Shown piece after piece: positions 8,196-18,676 of a DNA stretch of 64,000 nt. Source of the DNA: Perlucidibaca wandonensis (GTDB taxonomy: Bacteria > Pseudomonadota > Gammaproteobacteria > Pseudomonadales > Moraxellaceae). The notes under the pieces are model-generated. The model was given only the letters and a program-made list of their open reading frames with translations. It searched no databases and had not been told where the DNA came from. Each line of letters opens with the position of its first letter. Within the stretch, counting starts at the first letter, position 1. A program made the translations under genes and the position numbers. The DNA lies in contig NZ_JBHTIT010000001.1 of the NCBI RefSeq assembly GCF_042677145.1, positions 372,001 through 436,000 of the forward strand, in the 5' to 3' direction.

Positions 8196-10496
8196 ATGAC
8201 TAACCATTTAGATCATGATCACATTGAGGGTGGTGAGCTTGAGCAAAACCGAAGCTCAAATCATGAGATTGAAAACACTAAAGATTCAGCAATTGAGAGT
8301 AGCGACCTAATACCTTCTGTTTTGCTTGATGGCTCAGATGGTCAGTGTTGCTCTAGTACTCCAATTGCACTTAGCGACTTAGCAGAAACGGAAATGACGA
8401 CGGACACCACCAGCACGTCCATACGTATTTTGCAGATGGACTGCCCTACCGAAGAGGCGCTTATCCGCAAGAGGCTAGCTGGTATGGTGCAGGTCAAGAG
8501 CCTAACGTTTAATTTGATGAGACGAGAGCTGACTGTAGTACATGCCTCGAACACACTGGCCCAAGTGTTGGAGGCCCTGCGCTCATTAGGTTTTCGACCT
8601 GAGTTGAGTGTTGATAGCGCCAAACCAGTCGATCGTAAGGAGGCAAAGACTTCTTGGTGGCCGTTAGCTTTGGCTGGGGTAGCGGCAGTATTGTCGGAAA
8701 CTGTGAGCTGGATCGGGTTGCCGAGTGCACTATCTGCTATTTTTGCAATCGTGGCCGTTGCTGCATGCGGCTTGACCACCTATAAAAAAGGGTGGGTCGC
8801 GATTCGTAATGGCAACCTCAATATCAATGCATTAATGAGTATCGCCGTGACCGGTGCTCTTGCGTTGGGGCAGTGGCCGGAGGCTGCCATGGTGATGGTG
8901 TTGTTCACTATTGCTGAGCTGATCGAAGCTAAGTCACTTGATCGCGCGCGAAATGCAATTAAGGGGCTCATGGAGCTTGCTCCAGAAACAGCATCTGTGC
9001 AGCAGGCAGATGGCTCTTGGCAAGAGGAAAATCCCGGTACAGTGGCTGTAGGCAGCGTAGTGCGAGTAAAGCCCGGCGAACGTATCGGACTTGACGGTGA
9101 AATTCTGAATGGTCATTCGTCGGTGAATCAAGCACCAATCACCGGGGAAAGCTTGCCGGTGGATAAGGCTGAAGGTGACCCGGTTTATGCGGGGACAATC
9201 AATGAGTCCGGCTCCTTTGAGTATCGAGTCACAGCGGCATCAAGTAATACGACCCTAGCTCGCATCATTCATGCCGTTGAGGAAGCACAGGGCGCTAAGG
9301 CGCCGACTCAGCGTTTCGTTGATCAGTTCGCCCGTGTTTATACACCGATAGTATTCGCCGTTGCGATAATGGTAGCTGTACTTCCACCGCTGTTGATGAA
9401 TGGAGATCTGTTTGACTGGATCTACAAAGCATTAGTTTTGCTCGTCATCGCGTGTCCATGCGCGCTAGTGATTTCGACCCCAGTGACTATTGTCAGTGGG
9501 CTAGCCTCCGCCGCTCGCCAGGGTATCTTAATAAAGGGTGGGGTGTATTTGGAGGAAGGCCGCAAGCTCGTTTGGCTAGCACTTGATAAGACCGGCACTA
9601 TCACACATGGTAAGCCTGTGCAGACTGACTTCAAAGTGCTTGCTGATATGGATGCAATTCACTGTCGTCAATTGGCAGTCAGCTTAGCTGGTCGCTCCGA
9701 CCATCCAGTGTCACGAGCAGTAGCAAATGCTGTGAATCAACATGAGATTGAGCGGAAAGATGTCGCTTCTTTCGAGGCACTGCTTGGTCGCGGAGTGCGT
9801 GGCCTGATTGATGGTCAGTTGTACTCGTTGGGAAACCATCGCTTAGTGCATGATCTTGGCCTTTGTTCCCCTGAGCTAGAGGCACGTTTGAGTGAGTTGG
9901 AGCTCCAAGGGAAAACGGTCGTGATGCTTGTCGACGAAAAGCAGGTACTATGCCTGTTTGCTGTAGCCGATACGGTCAAGAATAGCAGCCGTATGGCTAT
10001 CGCTGAGCTGCATCGCTTAGGAATTAAGACTGTGATGCTTACCGGAGATAACTCGCATACTGCTAAAGCAATTGCTGACGAAGTAGGGGTCGATCAGGCT
10101 CGCGGTAATCAACTGCCCGAAGACAAATTGAGAGCAATTGAAGATTTCAGCGCTAAAGGTACAGTGGGTATGGTTGGTGATGGCATTAACGATGCTCCGG
10201 CACTTGCCCGTGCCAATATTGGGTTTGCGATGGGAGCTTTGGGCGCCGATAGCGCAATTGAAACAGCTGACGTTGCCTTGATGGATGATGACCTACGTAA
10301 AATACCTGCTTTCGTTAAATTGTCGCAGGCTACGCATTCAATATTGATCCAAAATATTACCTTGGCATTAGGTATCAAGTCTGTGTTCCTTGTGCTCACC
10401 CTAATGGGCGTGGGTACCATGTGGATGGCGGTGTTCGCTGATGTGGGGGCTAGCCTTTTAGTTGTAGGTAATGGGATGAGGCTGCTAAGAAAATAG
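8196..10496 (+). CDS. cadA: Cd/Zn/Pb-translocating P1B-type ATPase
   Basis: This inner-membrane pump exports Cd(II), Zn(II) and Pb(II) using ATP. The 766-residue protein starts with a His/Asp/Glu-rich tail and a heavy-metal-associated domain with MDCPTEEAL (residues 81-89), as in proteobacterial CadA proteins. TGES of the actuator domain, the membrane CPC metal site (residues 420-422), the phosphorylation site DKTGT (Asp464) and GDGINDAPAL of the ATP-binding domain follow in the normal order. The ATG at 8196 has GGAG nearby. It is divergent from cadR and controlled by the MerR-type promoter between them. No damage is visible. Confidence 0.95.
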   Translation: MTNHLDHDHIEGGELEQNRSSNHEIENTKDSAIESSDLIPSVLLDGSDGQCCSSTPIALSDLAETEMTTDTTSTSIRILQMDCPTEEALIRKRLAGMVQVKSLTFNLMRRELTVVHASNTLAQVLEALRSLGFRPELSVDSAKPVDRKEAKTSWWPLALAGVAAVLSETVSWIGLPSALSAIFAIVAVAACGLTTYKKGWVAIRNGNLNINALMSIAVTGALALGQWPEAAMVMVLFTIAELIEAKSLDRARNAIKGLMELAPETASVQQADGSWQEENPGTVAVGSVVRVKPGERIGLDGEILNGHSSVNQAPITGESLPVDKAEGDPVYAGTINESGSFEYRVTAASSNTTLARIIHAVEEAQGAKAPTQRFVDQFARVYTPIVFAVAIMVAVLPPLLMNGDLFDWIYKALVLLVIACPCALVISTPVTIVSGLASAARQGILIKGGVYLEEGRKLVWLALDKTGTITHGKPVQTDFKVLADMDAIHCRQLAVSLAGRSDHPVSRAVANAVNQHEIERKDVASFEALLGRGVRGLIDGQLYSLGNHRLVHDLGLCSPELEARLSELELQGKTVVMLVDEKQVLCLFAVADTVKNSSRMAIAELHRLGIKTVMLTGDNSHTAKAIADEVGVDQARGNQLPEDKLRAIEDFSAKGTVGMVGDGINDAPALARANIGFAMGALGADSAIETADVALMDDDLRKIPAFVKLSQATHSILIQNITLALGIKSVFLVLTLMGVGTMWMAVFADVGASLLVVGNGMRLLRK

Positions 10497-10830
10497 TGTA
10501 GGTAGCAATCCCTGATAGGGTTTTGGCAGCAGTGTGAAGTGTCATTTGCTCCAGCTGAGTCTTGCAGTATGGTGTTTGGTTAGCTGATTCACTGATTTTG
10601 ATTCCAGTAGTGTTGGTTTTTTGGGGCAAAACTGCTCGTAGGCTGCTAGTAAACGGTGAAAAGCTCGCATAAAAGTGTTGGCCATCCAAGAAGCTGCGAG
10701 CCAGTTTGCGAGGCTCCCCCCTACTGATAGCTGTCTTTGGGCTTTATGCGGGGATAAAGTCGGAATATTTGATGTAATTTGTGTATAGTTCTATTGGTAT
10801 TTACTAATTTATAAGAGCCCTAGTGTAAGC
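10497..10830. other. Intergenic gap between cadA and the czc-like operon
   Basis: About 330 bases without a supported gene. It should hold the czc operon promoter, but no convincing -35/-10 pair or two-component binding repeat could be picked out by eye. Confidence 0.4.
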
Positions 10831-11247
10831 ATGATGTCAGCATCACAACAGTTAACCAAGAGGCGCCGGCTAACACTATCCTTGATGGTGATGCTGTTGC
10901 TGCATTGGACGTTTAGCTCTTGTACGGCGCTAGCTGACACTTTATGCCTTGAGCCTGATGGTGTGGTCGTTTGGGAGCACACTGGTGAGCCATGCCCTTC
11001 GGCAGTTGATGAGAAAAGCTCTGAGACACCCTGTGTGGACTTTCAGGCTCAAGATGGCCACAACGATCACGCATCGCTCTATTCGACGTTGCAATTATCA
11101 GATCCTCCAGCGCTTATTCAGCCTTTCTATACCAATCCCGCGTATATCTCAGGTGAGTTTTCTCAGCTGAAAGTTCCTGATGGCACTGGCCCTCCGGTAA
11201 AGCCGTTTTCCATCATTATCCGCGAAACCGCTTACCTACATATTTGA
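10831..11247 (+). CDS. Small exported protein at the head of the czc-like operon
   Basis: The 138-residue product has a charged start (TKRRR), a hydrophobic core (LTLSLMVMLLLHWTF) and an ALA cleavage-like site, so it is probably secreted to the periplasm. The mature part has DTLCLEPDG, a second Cys pair region and the His/Asp cluster DGHNDHAS, which could bind metal. Small proteins of this kind are common before czcCBA genes in gammaproteobacteria. It lies 64 bases ahead of the outer-membrane factor and is probably co-transcribed. The exact function is unknown. Confidence 0.65.
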   Translation: MMSASQQLTKRRRLTLSLMVMLLLHWTFSSCTALADTLCLEPDGVVVWEHTGEPCPSAVDEKSSETPCVDFQAQDGHNDHASLYSTLQLSDPPALIQPFYTNPAYISGEFSQLKVPDGTGPPVKPFSIIIRETAYLHI

Positions 11248-11311
11248 TTTTCCCTGTTGACGTCTGGAGTCAGGCACGTGCCTGTCAACTTTTTGTCCTC
11301 AAGGAATTATC

Positions 11312-12544
11312 ATGTACCGCTATTTTTCAGTTTTCACTTTGCTTTCTGTTTTGCTGTGCTCAACGACAGCAGCAGCGAGCTTAAGTCTAGTTGACGCTAC
11401 TCAACGCGTACTGGCGAAGAATCCACAAACAGCCCTCAGTAATGCGCTGGAGGAGGCTGCGGCCGGCCGCACTGTGCAGGCCGGAGTATTGCCCAATCCA
11501 GAGCTGAGCTATGTGCTCGAGGATTTCTCTGGCGATACTCGACGCTCTACTGGCGATGCCACTACAACTTTCACTCTTAGTCAGCGATTTTCGTTGCCTG
11601 GCAAGCGCAGTGCTCGCCAGGCAGTTGCTGAAGATGAGCAAACCCTTACTGCTCTTGATTCCCAGTCTCAGCGTTTACGGCTGATTCGACTAACGCGTGA
11701 ACGATATATCGATGCCGTGGCTGCTGAGGAGCAGCTCGATATAGCTGACCAAAGACTGGGCTTGGCCAAACAAACGCATGACTCTGTGTCGGCGCGAGTT
11801 AGTGCCGGGAAGGTCTCTCCAATAGAGCTGTCTAGAGCAACCGTTGCCATGAGGGGCGCGGAACGTGCTTTGAGGTTACAGAGTCAGTCTCGACTACTAG
11901 CGCAAAGGCGCTTAGCAGCGCTATGGGGCGAGGCTGAGCTTACTGAATCACTAAATGATGCGTTAGTGCTTCCTCAGCTCTTAATTGAGCCAAATGAGCC
12001 AAGTGATAAAACTCCCATACTCAAGCAGGCGGATATTCGCGTGCAAAAGGAGCAGGCGGCAATGCGTTTAGCGCAAGCAGAGCGCGTGCCTGACTTCACA
12101 CTCTCTGCGGGTATGAAGCGCGATGCTGGCACTCGTGATGAAAGTCTCCTCGTTGGTGTGTCCGTCCCGATTCCACTCTTCAATCGAAACCAAGGGGCTG
12201 TGCTTACTGCTAAGGCAAACGTTGTTGCTGCAGAGGCTGATCGGACGCTAATTAATCAGCAGTGGAGAACTCAGCGAGATCAACTTGAGACACAACGTAC
12301 GGCAAGTTATCAGGAGGCTGAGCAGTTGCGCGACAATGTATTGCGCGTGGCTCGTGAGGCTGCCGAGGCGACTCAAGAAGGCTATAGCGCTGGAAAATTC
12401 TCACTACTCGATTTGCTTGATGCACAGCGCAGTCTAATCGACTCACAGAGCCAATATTTGGCGGCGAGACTCACATTTCATCAAAGCGATGCGGCACTCA
12501 ATGAGCTGCTTGGCTTTGCTACATTTGCCGGAAGTACACTATGA
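11312..12544 (+). CDS. czcC: TolC-like outer-membrane factor of a CzcCBA efflux system
   Basis: This 410-residue outer-membrane protein forms the exit duct of a tripartite metal pump. It begins with a signal peptide (MYRYFSVFTLLSVLLCSTTAAAS) and has two outer-membrane efflux repeats rich in Ala, Gln and Glu helices, as in CzcC and CusC proteins. AAGGAATT precedes the ATG. Its stop overlaps the start of the next gene by four bases (ATGA), showing translational coupling. The symbol follows operon position and similarity; cnrC or nccC-like names are equally possible. Confidence 0.85.
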   Translation: MYRYFSVFTLLSVLLCSTTAAASLSLVDATQRVLAKNPQTALSNALEEAAAGRTVQAGVLPNPELSYVLEDFSGDTRRSTGDATTTFTLSQRFSLPGKRSARQAVAEDEQTLTALDSQSQRLRLIRLTRERYIDAVAAEEQLDIADQRLGLAKQTHDSVSARVSAGKVSPIELSRATVAMRGAERALRLQSQSRLLAQRRLAALWGEAELTESLNDALVLPQLLIEPNEPSDKTPILKQADIRVQKEQAAMRLAQAERVPDFTLSAGMKRDAGTRDESLLVGVSVPIPLFNRNQGAVLTAKANVVAAEADRTLINQQWRTQRDQLETQRTASYQEAEQLRDNVLRVAREAAEATQEGYSAGKFSLLDLLDAQRSLIDSQSQYLAARLTFHQSDAALNELLGFATFAGSTL

Positions 12545-13743
12545 AAATTATCAAAAATTTATTGCTTATATTCTTTTTCGTGATGATTGGCGCCGGAGCT
12601 GTCTGGTACATCATGGAGTACGGCCCGCTAGCTCAGGAGCATGAGCAACACACCTCAGCCTTACAGACTGAGCAAGCTGAAGATGAGCATGCTGACCCTC
12701 AATACGTGAAGCTCAATGAGGCTCAGTTAAAAGCCAATAGTTTGGCAATAGAAACTGCTGCTAAGGCTAATTTTGTCACGGCATTGGCCTTGCCTGGCCA
12801 GCTTGTATTGAGTACTGATCGCGAGGCACGTATTTCGTCTCCAGTATTAGGCACGGTTCGCTCCGCCCCCATTCAAATCGGAAGTAAGGTTCGAGCTGGT
12901 GATCTTTTGGCAACGATTGAAAGCGCACAGCTTTCAGATGCCTCTGCTCGGTTTTTGTCCGCGCGAGAGCGCTTCGCTTTGTCGCAATCGGTATTTACTC
13001 GTGAGAAATCGTTGTGGGAGAAAAAAATCAGTGCTGAGCAAGACTATCTAGCTGCTCGTGGCGCATTGGCGGAAGCCCGTATTGAGGTTCAGAGCGCACA
13101 GCAAAGTTTAATGTCATTAGGGCTCAGCGAGAAAAGTGCTCGCGAATTGAAGGCTGGTAGTCACTTGGCGAAATTTAGTTTAAGAGCCCCAATTTCAGGC
13201 ACATTGCTTAGTAAGGATCTAACGATAGGTGAGGCTGTCGACAGTGAAAAACCCTTATTTAGAATTGCTGACCTGTCTGTGTTGTGGATTGACTTAGCTA
13301 TTCCAGTAAGTGAGCTGGCCAGTGTGCGTGTAGGTCAATCAGTTTGGGTTCGTAATAAGTCTGGCCAAAAGACGCAAGGCAGCGTGATTTTTGTACAGCC
13401 TGAGCTAGACCCTGCCAGCCGAAGTGGCTCTGTGCGGGTGCAGATTAATAATTCGCAGGGCGATTGGCGATCAGGAGAGTTTGTCGACGCGTCCATACAA
13501 ATGGGCGAGCCTAAGCTGGTGGTTAGTGTGCCTCAATCAGCTATTTTGATGATTGAAAATGAGCCATCAGTTTTTGTTGAGGGGGCTGCAGGGTTGACGC
13601 CACGTGCTGTTGTGCTTGGCAGTCGTAGCGGCGATCGCCAAGAGATTTTGAATGGCCTAAGTGAAGGTGAACGTTTTGCTACGGGTAATGTCTTTGTGCT
13701 CAAAGCCGATTTAGGTAAATCGGAGGCGGCACATGATGATTAA
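12541..13743 (+). CDS. czcB: Periplasmic adaptor (membrane fusion protein) of the CzcCBA system
   Basis: The 400-residue protein has an N-terminal membrane anchor (IIKNLLLIFFFVMIGAGAVWYI), then lipoyl-like half-motifs (VLGTVRSAPIQIGSKVRAGDLL and ISGTLLSKDLTIGEAV) around a coiled-coil hairpin of about 90 residues, and beta-barrel domains. This is the HlyD/CzcB architecture. It links the RND pump in the inner membrane to the outer-membrane factor. A short acidic, His-bearing segment (EDEHADPQ) after the anchor could contact metal. Its start overlaps the czcC stop and czcA follows after 29 bases. Confidence 0.85.
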   Translation: MKIIKNLLLIFFFVMIGAGAVWYIMEYGPLAQEHEQHTSALQTEQAEDEHADPQYVKLNEAQLKANSLAIETAAKANFVTALALPGQLVLSTDREARISSPVLGTVRSAPIQIGSKVRAGDLLATIESAQLSDASARFLSARERFALSQSVFTREKSLWEKKISAEQDYLAARGALAEARIEVQSAQQSLMSLGLSEKSARELKAGSHLAKFSLRAPISGTLLSKDLTIGEAVDSEKPLFRIADLSVLWIDLAIPVSELASVRVGQSVWVRNKSGQKTQGSVIFVQPELDPASRSGSVRVQINNSQGDWRSGEFVDASIQMGEPKLVVSVPQSAILMIENEPSVFVEGAAGLTPRAVVLGSRSGDRQEILNGLSEGERFATGNVFVLKADLGKSEAAHDD

Positions 13744-13772
13744 TTTATTCAAGACTCAGCAGGAGCATCATC

Positions 13773-16700
13773 ATGCTCGATAAAGTCATTAGTTTTTCTT
13801 TAGCGCATCGCTATTTGGTTGTCGTTCTAGTGCTATTGATGGCGGGCTTTGGCGTGTATTCGCTTCAAAAACTGCCTATCGATGCCGTGCCGGACATCAC
13901 CAATAATCAAGTGCAAATAAACACCGTGCTTTCAGGTTTATCACCAGAGGACATTGAGAAGCAGGTGACATATCCAATTGAAAGTGCCTTGGCAGGTATT
14001 GCTGGCCTTCAATCAACACGGTCGTTATCTCGGAATGGCTTTTCGCAAGTCACGGCAGTTTTTAACGATGATGTTGATATTTACTTCGCAAGAAATCAGG
14101 TCACTGAGCGGCTGAATGAAGCTAAAGAGGCGCTACCTGATAAAGCATCACCTCGCATGGGTGCAATCTCTACCGGCCTAGGCGAAGTATATATGTGGGC
14201 CGTGAAATTTACGCACCCACAAGGTGAAGGTGCGGAGATTACCGATGGTCAACCGGGATGGCAGACGGATGGTAGTTATCTGACACCAGAAGGTGAATAT
14301 TTGCGCAGTACAGTGGCGCAAGCCGCCTATTTGCGCACAGTGCAGGACTGGATCATTCGCCCGCAGTTAAAGGGGTTGCCCGGTATTGCAGGTGTAGACA
14401 GTATTGGCGGGTTCGCCAAGCAGTATCACGTTCAACCCGATCCACTGAAATTAAGAGCGTATGGTTTATCGTTGAACAATGTGGTTGAGGCATTGGAGGT
14501 AGCCAACCAAAGTCGCGGCGGAGGATATATAGAGTCGCGAGGCGAGTCATATCTGGTTCGTGTTGATGGCCGACTTAAAACTCTAAATGATATTGCCAAT
14601 ACCGTAGTCGCCACGCGAAGCAATACGCCAATTTACATGCGCGACATTGCCCGAGTGGAGATTGGGGAGGAGTTGCGTACAGGCTCGGCAAGCGAAAATG
14701 GCCAAGAGGCTGTTATTGGCACGGCTTTGATGCGTATTGGCGAAAACTCGCGCACCGTAGCCATAGCGGTTGATAAGAAACTCATTGAGATACGCCGTAG
14801 CCTGCCGCCAGGTATAGAGGCTCAGACGGTACTAAATCGTAGTAAGTTGGTGAATGCCACAGTCTCGACCATAGCTAAGAATCTTAGCGAAGGTGCACTG
14901 TTGGTCATTGCTGTGCTCTTTTTGATGCTTGGAAATGTGCGGGCTGCACTAATAGCAGCATTGGTTATTCCGTTGACGGTTTTACTAATGAGCACTGGCA
15001 TGGTGAAGCTTGGTATTAGTGGAAATTTGATGAGCCTTGGCGCATTGGATTTCGGTCTAATTGTTGATGGCGCTATCATTATTGTTGAGAACTGTTTGAG
15101 CCGCCTGTCGGCTAGTCAACATCGAATGGGGAGGCCTCTGAGCCTTGAGGAGCGACTATCGGCTGTATTGGCTGCAACGCGTGAAATGGTTCGGCCTTCG
15201 GTGTTTGGACAGGCCATTATTATTACAGTTTACTTACCGATTCTAGCGCTGGAAGGTGTTGAAGGTAAGATGTTTCACCCGATGGCAGCGACCGTAATTT
15301 TGGCTTTATTGGCAGCTTTTATGTTGTCACTCACCTTGATTCCAGCACTAATTGGCATATTTTTTACTGGAACTATAGAGGAAAAAGAAGGGCGAATATT
15401 AGGCAGGGCAAACGCATTGTATAAGCCAGCTTTGTCTTGGTCGTTGCGTTGGCCAAGGAAAGTCATTGCTATTGCTTTAGGCTCATTTGCAATTGGATTA
15501 CTGGTTTTTACTCAGCTCGGACAAGAGTTTGTTCCAACGCTTGATGAGAAAGATATCGCCATGCAAGCGCTGCGTATTCCTAGTACAGGTATTAAACAGT
15601 CGAGCCAAATGCAATTGCAGGTTGAAAATACAGTGAAGCAATTTAAGGAAGTTGCTTTTGTTTTCTCCAAAACCGGTACTGCTGAGATGGCGGCTGACCC
15701 TATGCCACCTAGCGCATCGGATACCTTTATTATTTTAAAACCACGAGAGCAATGGCCGAATCCAAATTTGACTAAGTCTGAGTTGATCGAACGCATTGAG
15801 CATAAAGTGACTGAGTTGCCTGGTAATAACTACGAGTTTAGTCAGCCAATTCAAATGCGTTTTAACGAGCTGTTATCTGGTGTACGCGGCGATGTTGCTG
15901 TCAAAGTCTTTGGCGATGACTTTGCAAAAATGCTCGCTACCGCTAATCAGGTTGCTCAAGCGCTACGCAGTATTGAAGGATCAAGTGAAGTCAAAGTTGA
16001 GCAAGTTGAGGGCCAAACTTTACTCGATATCGATTTCGATCGTGATGCTTTGGCACGCTTGGGCCTTCGTATGGGAGATGTGCAAGATATGGTGACGGCA
16101 GCCATAGGTGGCCAGCAAGCTGGTGATATTTTTGAGGGTGATCGTCGCTTTGCAGTGATGGTTAGGCTGCCTGAGGCTGTACGTACCGATCTTGATCAGT
16201 TGCGCGCTTTACCAGTGGCTGTAGCAAGCACGTTTGCTGAGCAGCGCTTTATTACTTTAGGCAGTGTTGCCACGCTTTCGTTGCAAGATGGTCTCAATCA
16301 GGTCAGCCGAGAGGACAGTAAGCGCCGAATAGTTGTTGCCGCAAATGTCCGTGGCCGTGATTTGTCATCATTTGTGGAGGAGGCTCAGCAGCTCATTGAA
16401 AAGCAAGTACAGTTGCCAGCAGGCAGTTGGTTAGTGTGGGGTGGTCAATTTGAGAATCTTCAGGCAGCCAAGTCACGGCTTATGATTGTTGTCCCAGCTT
16501 GCTTTGGTCTCATTTTAATCTTGCTATTTATGGCGCTTGGTAGCGTTCGCCAAGCATTGTTAGTGTTTACAGCTGTGCCACTTGCCCTATCAGGTGGCGT
16601 CCTTGCGCTCTGGGCTTTTGGTATTGCCTTTTCTATTACTGCAGCAATTGGTTTTATTGCGCTTTCGGGCGTGGCTGTGCTCAATGGTTTGGTGATGGTC

Positions 16701-16979
16701 AGCCGAATTAATCAACTCCGTGAGGAGGGCGTGTCATTGAACACTGCTGTGGAGCAGGGCTCGTTGTCTCGTTTACGGCCAGTACTGATGACTGCGATGG
16801 TTGCCTCGCTCGGCTTTGTTCCTATGGCACTCGCCACAGGAACAGGCGCTGAGGTGCAAAAACCGTTAGCGATTGTTGTGATTGGCGGCTTAATTACTAG
16901 CACATTGTTAACTCTAGTAGCCTTGCCGGCAATGTATCGATTAATCGAGCATTGGAAAGAAGGGCGCCAGAAGGCCTAA
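13773..16979 (+). CDS. czcA: Heavy-metal RND efflux pump, CzcA-like
   Basis: The 1068-residue inner-membrane proton antiporter has two halves, each with a first helix, a large periplasmic loop and five further helices. In helix 4 the motif DFGLIVDGAIIIVEN matches the divalent-cation (Zn/Co/Cd/Ni) class of HME-RND pumps, not the Cu/Ag class. The N-terminus (PIDAVPDITNNQVQ) is typical of the family. Length and order are normal. It is the last full gene of the operon; a truncated CDF transporter follows. Export of Zn, Co and/or Cd is inferred from the motif. Confidence 0.92.
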   Translation: MLDKVISFSLAHRYLVVVLVLLMAGFGVYSLQKLPIDAVPDITNNQVQINTVLSGLSPEDIEKQVTYPIESALAGIAGLQSTRSLSRNGFSQVTAVFNDDVDIYFARNQVTERLNEAKEALPDKASPRMGAISTGLGEVYMWAVKFTHPQGEGAEITDGQPGWQTDGSYLTPEGEYLRSTVAQAAYLRTVQDWIIRPQLKGLPGIAGVDSIGGFAKQYHVQPDPLKLRAYGLSLNNVVEALEVANQSRGGGYIESRGESYLVRVDGRLKTLNDIANTVVATRSNTPIYMRDIARVEIGEELRTGSASENGQEAVIGTALMRIGENSRTVAIAVDKKLIEIRRSLPPGIEAQTVLNRSKLVNATVSTIAKNLSEGALLVIAVLFLMLGNVRAALIAALVIPLTVLLMSTGMVKLGISGNLMSLGALDFGLIVDGAIIIVENCLSRLSASQHRMGRPLSLEERLSAVLAATREMVRPSVFGQAIIITVYLPILALEGVEGKMFHPMAATVILALLAAFMLSLTLIPALIGIFFTGTIEEKEGRILGRANALYKPALSWSLRWPRKVIAIALGSFAIGLLVFTQLGQEFVPTLDEKDIAMQALRIPSTGIKQSSQMQLQVENTVKQFKEVAFVFSKTGTAEMAADPMPPSASDTFIILKPREQWPNPNLTKSELIERIEHKVTELPGNNYEFSQPIQMRFNELLSGVRGDVAVKVFGDDFAKMLATANQVAQALRSIEGSSEVKVEQVEGQTLLDIDFDRDALARLGLRMGDVQDMVTAAIGGQQAGDIFEGDRRFAVMVRLPEAVRTDLDQLRALPVAVASTFAEQRFITLGSVATLSLQDGLNQVSREDSKRRIVVAANVRGRDLSSFVEEAQQLIEKQVQLPAGSWLVWGGQFENLQAAKSRLMIVVPACFGLILILLFMALGSVRQALLVFTAVPLALSGGVLALWAFGIAFSITAAIGFIALSGVAVLNGLVMVSRINQLREEGVSLNTAVEQGSLSRLRPVLMTAMVASLGFVPMALATGTGAEVQKPLAIVVIGGLITSTLLTLVALPAMYRLIEHWKEGRQKA

Positions 16980-16996
16980 TTTCTACAATAGTCAAT

Positions 16997-17122
16997 ATGC
17001 TAGCAAGGCATCGGAGGCCAGCGCACGTTTCAGTATTGATCGTTGCGCTGGTGATTAACTTGGCTATGTTTAGCGTCGAAACAGTGGTGCATTATGGCAT
17101 TAGCCTGGTACTGATAAGTTAA
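16997..17122 (+). pseudogene. 5' stub of a CDF-type cation transporter cut by an IS6 copy
   Basis: From ATG 16997 the frame reads MLARHRRPAHVSVLIVALVI followed by NLAMFSVETV, which resembles the first transmembrane helix of small cation-diffusion-facilitator proteins found in czc operons. The IS6 left end at 17107 interrupts it after about 37 codons and supplies the stop at 17122. The rest is missing. The position after czcA fits a czcD-like role, but the identification rests on one helix only. Confidence 0.5.
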
Positions 17123-17320
17123 CTCGCCGCTTGTGATAATTCGCGTATGAGTACCTACAAACGACATCGCTTTCACCCCAGCATCATCAGCTACGCAGTC
17201 TGGATCTATTACCGATTCAATCTGAGCTTCCGTGATATCGAAGACTTGCTGGCAGAGAAGGGTATCTCTGTCAGTTATGAGTCGATCCGATTGTGGTGTA
17301 TCAAATTCGGACCTAGCTAT

Positions 17321-18515
17321 GGTAATCCTCCCGGAAATTAATCGGATTCAGAAGTAGAATTTCTCCTAATGCTTTGAGGAAGTTCTACATGCGCACATCT
17401 CGATATTCTGACAGCCAAATCATGGCGATTTTGAAGCAAGCTGAGGCCGGCACGCCGGTTCCGGATTTATGCCGTGAACATGGCATGAGCTCTGCGTCGT
17501 TTTATAAGTGGCGCGCTAAGTTTGGCGGCATGGATGCGTCGCTGATGTCTCGGCTCAAAGAGCTTGAGGATGAAAATCGGCGGCTCAAAAAGATGTATGC
17601 CGATGTGCAGCTGCAAGCGGACGTGCTCAAGGAAGCCATCACAAAAAAATGGTGAGGCCGTCTCGCAGACGCGAGATGGCCCAACGTGCGGTGGCGACCA
17701 AAGGGTTGAGTATCCGTCAGGCCTGCGCGGCCTTTGCCATTAGCCAGACCTGCTACCGCTATCAGCCGTTGCTATCGTCTGAGAACGCCGAGATTGCCGA
17801 CTGGCTCATTCGCCTAACGCACAATCAGCGTGCCTGGGGGTTTGGCTTGTGCTTCATGTATTTGCGCAATGTCAAAAACTACGGCTGGAACCACAAACGG
17901 GTCTATCGCATTTACCGGAACCTAGAGCTGAACCTTCGCATCAAACCGCACAAGCGCCTAGTTCGCGAAACACCCGAGCCATTAGTTGTGCCGACCAGTC
18001 CAAACGACATGTGGTGTATGGATTTTATGCATGATCAGCTTAGCGATGGCCGTTCAGTTCGCTTGTTTAATGTGCTTGATGATTTTAATCGTGAAGGCCT
18101 AGGCATCGATGTGGACTTCTCGCTGCCTGCTGAGCGTGTCATTCGATCGTTAAATCAGATCATCGAGTGGCGCGGCCAGCCACGAGCGATTCGATGCGAC
18201 AACGGTCCTGAGCTTATCAGCGCCAAGCTAATGGCTTGGGCCGCTCAACGCGGCATATTGATTGCGCATATCCAGCCTGGAAAACCGCAACAGAATGCTT
18301 ATGTTGAGCGCTATAACCGAACCGTAAGACATGAATGGCTGGGCCAATACCTGTTTACTGATTTAGCAGAAATGCAGGATCACGCAACGCGCTGGCTCTG
18401 GACATATAATAATGATCGCCCGAATATGGGCCTGGGTGGCATCACTCCGAAACAGAAGTTGGCCCAAATGGCCTAGCCTCTACTTCTGAGCCCCGTTAAA
18501 AATGGGGGGATTACC
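17321..18515 (+). mobile_element. Complete IS3-family element (IS407-like group), 1195 bp
   Basis: Imperfect inverted ends are visible: GGTAATCCTCCC with TCAGAAGTAGA on the left and the matching GGGGGGATTACC on the right, preceded by TACTTCTGAGCCC. The element carries overlapping orfA and orfB. No three- or four-base target duplication is seen, consistent with the deletion of flanking IS6 sequence. A deleted copy lies at 32494-33198 and a miniature at 3133-3211. Confidence 0.88.
17389..18476 (+). CDS. IS3-family transposase, orfA/orfB with -1 frameshift
   Basis: OrfA (17389-17655, 88 residues) begins MRTSRYSDSQIMAILKQ with a helix-turn-helix and a leucine-zipper region (LKELEDENRRLKKMY). OrfB (17649-18476) carries the DDE residues in WCMDFMHDQ, RCDNGPE and NAYVERYNR. 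The two frames overlap at an A7 run (near 17643-17649), the usual slippery site for -1 frameshifting that gives the fused transposase. Both frames are open and catalytic residues are intact, so this copy may be active. Confidence 0.88.
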
Positions 18516-18676
18516 CAGGCACAACTATTTCTAACGAATCATGCTGCAGTATCTAACCTATTCAATCTTGGAAGACACCTAACTTCAGCTAGTCATTATC
18601 GACGCAGTAGGACAGCTACGTTCGCAGTGTGGAGAGCAGTGGTTGCTTAAAGGCGTAAAGGTCAACTATTGCTGAG